Shown piece after piece: positions 60,322 through 64,000 of a stretch of 64,000 bases of DNA (the stretch's first letter is position 1; each line of letters begins with the position of its first letter). Under the pieces are notes generated by a model, which was not told the origin of the DNA, searched no databases, and was given only the letters and a program-made list of their open reading frames with translations. The translations under genes and the position numbers were made by a program. The DNA comes from Imperialibacter sp964351395 (lineage in GTDB: Bacteria; Bacteroidota; Bacteroidia; Cytophagales; Cyclobacteriaceae), in NCBI GenBank assembly GCA_964351395.1, contig CAYGOF010000004.1:288969-352968 (forward strand), written 5' to 3'.

Positions 60322-60992
60322 GGGATTTATCAGTGGTGATTCCTGTATATAACAATGAAGATATTTTACCACTTCTAAACAGGAAACTGATAGAATCGAC
60401 ATTAGGAAGGTTAAAAGAGATTGTCTATGTTAATGATGGGTCAATAGACGATTCCTTAAATGTCCTTACAAAGCTGTCAGAACAAAACGATTTCATCTAT
60501 GTCATCAATCAACAAAATCTTGGACAACAAAAAGCAATACAAAATGGGTTGAAGAAAACTCAAGGTGAGCTAATAGTGGTGATGGATGCCGATCTGCAGG
60601 ATAATCCAATGCATATTGCTGATATGATTTTATTTCACAAAAAACATGGATTTTCTTGCTTCATTAAACGAAATGGGTTGTATCAGGGGATTGGAAAAAT
60701 GTTTACTTCAATGATCCTCAAAACCATCATCTGGGCTATGTCTTCATTACATTATAAGGCAGGTAGTTACTATTTGATAGATAGGTTCACACTCCTCAAA
60801 GTATTACACTTATCAGATAAGTGTAAAAATGTGTACATGTCAGTATTAGTCGCTCATGCAAGTGAAAACATCGGGTATATAAATGCAAAAAGAGAAAAAA
60901 GCCAAAAAACAGGATATAATTTTAAAAGACGCTTAAAAGCAGGAATATCTGCAGTTAGATGCTCTTTTGAATGTCTACTCATCAAAGTATAG
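60318..60992 (+). CDS. Family 2 glycosyltransferase
   Basis: 224 residues, GT-A fold. SVVIPVYNNEDILPLL opens the domain, VYVNDGSIDDSLNVL holds the nucleotide-binding Asp, NLGQQKAIQNGL follows, and the metal site is MDADLQDNP (DxD-like). It resembles dolichol-phosphate-mannose-synthase-like enzymes but ends before the C-terminal membrane helices found in many of those. Translation is likely coupled to the epimerase-like gene. Its end overlaps the convergent aldolase gene by 11 bases. Confidence 0.87.
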   Translation: MRDLSVVIPVYNNEDILPLLNRKLIESTLGRLKEIVYVNDGSIDDSLNVLTKLSEQNDFIYVINQQNLGQQKAIQNGLKKTQGELIVVMDADLQDNPMHIADMILFHKKHGFSCFIKRNGLYQGIGKMFTSMILKTIIWAMSSLHYKAGSYYLIDRFTLLKVLHLSDKCKNVYMSVLVAHASENIGYINAKREKSQKTGYNFKRRLKAGISAVRCSFECLLIKV

Positions 60993-61761
60993 CCGAGGAC
61001 ATGATCTCACTATTTTTACTAACTTCTATGATATGCTCTTGTTTATAAGTATAATCAGAAAACTCTTTTCTTAATTCATATAAAATGTTTGGGATGGTAT
61101 GACCAAGAGCATCTTTGTAGAAAGATCTCCTCAAAATACCGTAAGTCGCTCCCAGCCTTTTCATTTCCTCGATGAGAACTTTGCAAGGAATTGGACTTCC
61201 CATCTGAGGGTGTGTGAGGCCTCCGAAACCAAATTTATTTGAAATTTTTGGACGAATAGTATCCAGCATGCCATCTGTCACAGGTCCAAATAAGTTCCTG
61301 GAATTCAATTCTATACTCAAATCATTGAGGCCAATATAGATCCTCTCAAGGGGAAGTTTATTCAACTGGTCTATGGCTGCAATACCTGCTGTTGTTTCTA
61401 ACATAATGCTTGTTTTTGCTCGATCTTGTACGATTTCTAAAACATTTTCGACTTCTCTCGTAAGACGCACCATTGGAATGATGATCTCATTCGCTCCTAA
61501 ATCAATAGCGGTAATGATTTCTTCGGAATTGACTTTGCTTTGTGGGTTAAGCCTGCATATTATATTAGGAATTTCTAACTTACTGACTGCATTGAGATCT
61601 TCTTTGCTGTGCTGGTTTACTTGAGTGTTATATAGCTGCTGCCTAAGTTCTTTTCCCTTTCTTTCCCAGTCTACAATAATTCCATCTATACCTGATTTTA
61701 CTAAAATATTGGCATCTTCTATATTAGAAAAGAAGGCAATCAATTCAAATGGTTGGTTCAT
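60982..61761 (-). CDS. HpcH/HpaI aldolase/citrate lyase-family protein
   Basis: 259 residues. The fold is seen in FFSNIEDANILVKSGIDGIIVDWERKGKE, CRLNPQSKV, IDLGANEIIIPMVRLTREVENVL, SIMLETTAGIAAIDQL and RIYIGLNDLSIEL, where the metal-binding Glu and Asp sit in ETTAG and LNDLS. Reaction not known; members cleave or form C-C bonds with pyruvate or acetyl groups. It is the last of three minus-strand genes and overlaps the methyltransferase upstream by four bases, so it belongs to the cluster. Confidence 0.82.
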   Translation of the reverse strand: MNQPFELIAFFSNIEDANILVKSGIDGIIVDWERKGKELRQQLYNTQVNQHSKEDLNAVSKLEIPNIICRLNPQSKVNSEEIITAIDLGANEIIIPMVRLTREVENVLEIVQDRAKTSIMLETTAGIAAIDQLNKLPLERIYIGLNDLSIELNSRNLFGPVTDGMLDTIRPKISNKFGFGGLTHPQMGSPIPCKVLIEEMKRLGATYGILRRSFYKDALGHTIPNILYELRKEFSDYTYKQEHIIEVSKNSEIMSSAIL

Positions 61762-62570
61762 ACAGGTTTGCTTACTACAACGAGACAGCTGGTTCCAAAA
61801 GGAATTTTTATTTTACTCACTAATAAATACTCTATATACAATAGTGATTTTAATGCTTTTCCTACTACCGACTTTTTATTTGTATGGCCAAAAGACCTTT
61901 TAGCCTCTGTAGTTTTAATAAATGGATATATTTTTCTCAACACGAACATGGGAAGTAATAAAAAAGAGAATAGGTAAGATGAGTATTCGACTTTGAATCC
62001 GCAACCTTGAATCATATCAACCAATTTGGAGATTCGATACCTTCTGTAATGTCCTACATCCTTATCAAATTTCGAATAAAGTGCTTGATAAGCAGGAACT
62101 GTGATAATAAGTTTTCCACCAGGTTTTAAAGAAGAATAAATATTACTGATTAACTGTTTGTCGTCTTCAATATGTTCCAAGACGTCAAAAATTCCGAGAT
62201 GACTAATCGAATCTTGTTTTACAGAGATAGAAGAAAGTGTTCCATGGACGACATTCTTAACACCCTGATTTATTGCGTTCTTAACTCCCTCTATTTTAGG
62301 CTCAACTAATATGGATTCAATATTGTTTTGTTGAAAAAAAAGAGCCAATTGACCATTTCCTCCTCCAAGGTCAAGAATTTCTTGTATATCAAAAATCTTT
62401 AGACATTTAAGAATACATCTAGCTCGGTGATCAAACCAAAACGAGTTTTCTTCACTTTCTTGTATGAGTTGGTGACCGTTCTCCGTGTATGAAATATTCT
62501 CTACTACATTGGTTGAATAGAACCCTTGTTTACTATCAACTAATTTCTCTGAAAGTTTTTTCAACATCAT
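61758..62570 (-). CDS. Class I SAM-dependent methyltransferase
   Basis: 270 residues. SAM motif I is ILDLGGGNGQLALFF (about residue 65), with ILVEPK as the acidic strand 2. HLGIFDVLEHIEDDKQLISNIYSSLKPGGKLIITVPAY is the conserved core. YSKFDKDVGHYRRY follows, usual for glycan-cluster methyltransferases. It overlaps the aldolase start by four bases and begins 3 bases after the stop of the methyltransferase upstream. Confidence 0.88.
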   Translation of the reverse strand: MMLKKLSEKLVDSKQGFYSTNVVENISYTENGHQLIQESEENSFWFDHRARCILKCLKIFDIQEILDLGGGNGQLALFFQQNNIESILVEPKIEGVKNAINQGVKNVVHGTLSSISVKQDSISHLGIFDVLEHIEDDKQLISNIYSSLKPGGKLIITVPAYQALYSKFDKDVGHYRRYRISKLVDMIQGCGFKVEYSSYLFSFLLLPMFVLRKIYPFIKTTEAKRSFGHTNKKSVVGKALKSLLYIEYLLVSKIKIPFGTSCLVVVSKPV

Positions 62571-62572
62571 AA

Positions 62573-63313
62573 CTACTTAGGTTTTTCAGCAGTGATAAGT
62601 AAGAAAGCAGAGAATGGCTTCAGAATTTTCATTCTTTCTAATAAGGATTCCGATTTTTTACCTACTGGTTTATTCACTATGAATGGAGGGAAGAAACCGT
62701 ATTTATCAATTTTTAACCCTTTTAGGTTTGCCCATTCAGTAGCCTTTTTAAAATTATTACGCCTCATTTGTGCTACGCCTTTATCTCCTTCCCATGACAT
62801 AGTAGGAGAAAAAAATATTTGGAAGTAATACAACACATTAAATGCATTGGGTTCTATGAAGACAATTTTTCCCCCTGGTTTAAGAACTCTTGCCATGGCT
62901 TGATAGTATGTCTCTAAATGATGAAAATGGTGTAAAGTAAAATATCCGATCACATAATCAAATGACTCATTATATTCTTCAGGTATATCCAAAATGTCTG
63001 AGCAGATGAGGTCGACATTGAATAGGTTCTTGTTGTATTTAAGGAGATTTTGTAACAGGAATGCATTGAGGTCTAACCCTGTAATATTTAATCCCTTTTT
63101 TAGCATTGGGAGAGTAAACTTACCCATGCCACAACCTACTTCTAGAACTTTATCATCTTTAGAAATTCCAGCACTTTTGATCATTTCTTCGACGTGCCTG
63201 TTAACATAATGTGAATCAACTGGAACCATTGTTGGCTTGATATTTTCAGCGAAGTAGTCCAATTGAACAGTATTATGCTTTTTAATTGCTGATTTTACTA
63301 ATTGATTACCCAT
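62573..63313 (-). CDS. Class I SAM-dependent methyltransferase
   Basis: 246 residues. SAM motif I is VLEVGCGMGKFTLPML, with GLDLNAFLLQNL as strand 2. FDYVIGYFTLHHFHHLETYYQAMARVLKPGGKIVFIEPN is the core. The N terminus (KKHNTVQLDYFAENI) is typical of the group. It is the first gene of the three-gene minus-strand unit. Its start is 33 bases from the inverted-repeat element that precedes the group II intron. Confidence 0.88.
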   Translation of the reverse strand: MGNQLVKSAIKKHNTVQLDYFAENIKPTMVPVDSHYVNRHVEEMIKSAGISKDDKVLEVGCGMGKFTLPMLKKGLNITGLDLNAFLLQNLLKYNKNLFNVDLICSDILDIPEEYNESFDYVIGYFTLHHFHHLETYYQAMARVLKPGGKIVFIEPNAFNVLYYFQIFFSPTMSWEGDKGVAQMRRNNFKKATEWANLKGLKIDKYGFFPPFIVNKPVGKKSESLLERMKILKPFSAFLLITAEKPK

Positions 63314-63346
63314 TTCCTGAAATTAGTCTCTTTGAATATAACGCCT

Positions 63347-63486
63347 CAGTAAAGTGAGTGTGGGAGTTTTATGCAGCTCCGCTTCCACTACATCTTAGCC
63401 ATGGCGATGTTAAAATTATAAATTGTGGCGGGCAATCCAAGCCAACTGCTAAATGACATCCGTTGGAGCCCACATTCACTTTACTG
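63347..63486. repeat. 140-bp element bounded by an 18-bp inverted repeat
   Basis: CAGTAAAGTGAGTGTGGG (63347-63364) is the reverse complement of CCCACATTCACTTTACTG (63469-63486) apart from one base. The 104 bases between hold no gene. The group II intron appears to begin 4 bases past the right arm. Confidence 0.75.
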
Positions 63487-63490
63487 TTGT

Positions 63491-64000
63491 GTGTGCCCAG
63501 CATGGGTATCTGGTATCTAAGATACCAAATTATTCCAGAGGGTGAAACCGACGTGGAACGGACCCTTATGCGCGGATTCGTAACCCGAAGCATTAGCAAG
63601 TCGCAATGACTTGGCGTCCCCGTTGTTTACCGTGAGGTATACACTGAAGGAAGCGAGGCGGCGTGCAACGACTGCAAACCTCGGTTCTAACGAACAGGAC
63701 CGGGTCGCCGGGCGACCGGATACAGAGGCTGTAAAGGACTAGGCGTCCCCGACGTATGAGGTAGCACTACCTGTCCCGTTTTTACGGGATCATACTGACG
63801 TCCAAAGGGTGGGAGACCATCATGTACCTGTGCAGTAGATCCAGTGGAATTGAGGGAAGCCTTCGCGGCCCGGAAATATGCTCTTACCTGGGGAGATCTC
63901 GGACTGTACGAGTTATAGACTGAGAAGTCACAGGGCCGCCTGCCGGCAGAGGCCATAGTAGTCAGCAGGACACGAGCCTACAGAAGAGTAGGAGTTCTCA
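63491..64000 (+). mobile_element. Group II intron, 5' part (continues past the window)
   Basis: The sequence begins GTGTGCCCAGCATGGGTATC, the GTGYG start of group II introns followed by a CCCAGCATGGG stem typical of bacterial introns. The rest is structured and has no gene, with many stems: TATCTGGTATCTAAGATACC, GACCGGGTCGCCGGGCGACC and TCCCGTTTTTACGGGA. The end resembles the region just before an intron-encoded reverse transcriptase (AGAGGCCATAGTAGTC). That gene and domains V-VI must lie to the right. Minus-strand open frames in this stretch are not genes. Confidence 0.75.

Noticed and set aside
63687..63956. Minus-strand frame in the right-hand end
   Set aside because: Falls in the highly structured group II intron RNA region and its translation has no protein features.
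1..64000. CRISPR array, tRNA or rRNA genes
   Set aside because: No spaced direct-repeat array with unique spacers, and no tRNA or rRNA sequence was recognised by eye; a scan with dedicated tools could still find a tRNA.

Overview
The window is chromosomal DNA from a member of the Bacteroidota, most likely Cytophagales. This rests on gene content and signals: a trpEGDCFBA-aroF operon, YfhO, DUF1501 and cytochrome-type DUF1549/DUF1553 proteins, a VPS10/BNR secreted protein, many lipoprotein and Tat-like signals, few Shine-Dalgarno sequences, and one promoter resembling the Bacteroidota -33/-7 pattern. It is not a phage or plasmid. It opens inside metG and closes inside the 5' part of a group II intron. 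A 100-N assembly gap lies at 2582-2681.

Layout. 1-3.8 kb: metG end, a GxxExxY gene between inverted arrays of a GCAGAGACGCAGAGAAG-type repeat, then pdhB. 4-13.2 kb: membrane and secreted proteins, ffh, a DUF2264 protein, tyrA-like, YfhO. 13.2-16.8 kb: molybdenum-cofactor genes (moeA divergent from moaC-mobA) and yceI with two palindromes upstream. 17.3-25.4 kb: a complete tryptophan operon. It is preceded by a leader peptide holding Trp-Trp-Trp and an intrinsic terminator, the arrangement of ribosome-mediated attenuation; the DAHP synthase gene at its end supplies the common pathway.

25.4-40 kb: secreted and lipoprotein enzymes (phospholipase C, VPS10-like propeller, two alpha/beta hydrolases, an FGE-fold protein). 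Within this, 32.6-38.2 kb holds a feature I could not match to anything known: three copies of one module consisting of an AraC-type regulator 3' end, a large palindrome and a downstream lipoprotein start. One regulator is intact and two are relics, and one of the lipoprotein genes has itself decayed to a signal-peptide stub.

40-57.5 kb: DsrE protein, a dipeptidyl-peptidase-like S9 peptidase, an accessory patch (44.2-48 kb), GH43, M1 peptidase, a kinase-like protein without an ATPase domain, and a DUF1501/DUF1553 pair. In the accessory patch an AAA-DUF4143 ATPase and an HNH-like protein are each followed by the same 100-bp terminator-bearing repeat, so they look like cassettes. 57.7-63.3 kb: an AT-rich glycan-type cluster (membrane glycosyltransferase, epimerase-like protein lacking the usual Tyr, GT2, HpcH/HpaI aldolase, two methyltransferases). 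It ends at an 18-bp inverted repeat followed within 5 bp by the group II intron.

All functions are read from motifs by eye; no database search was possible.
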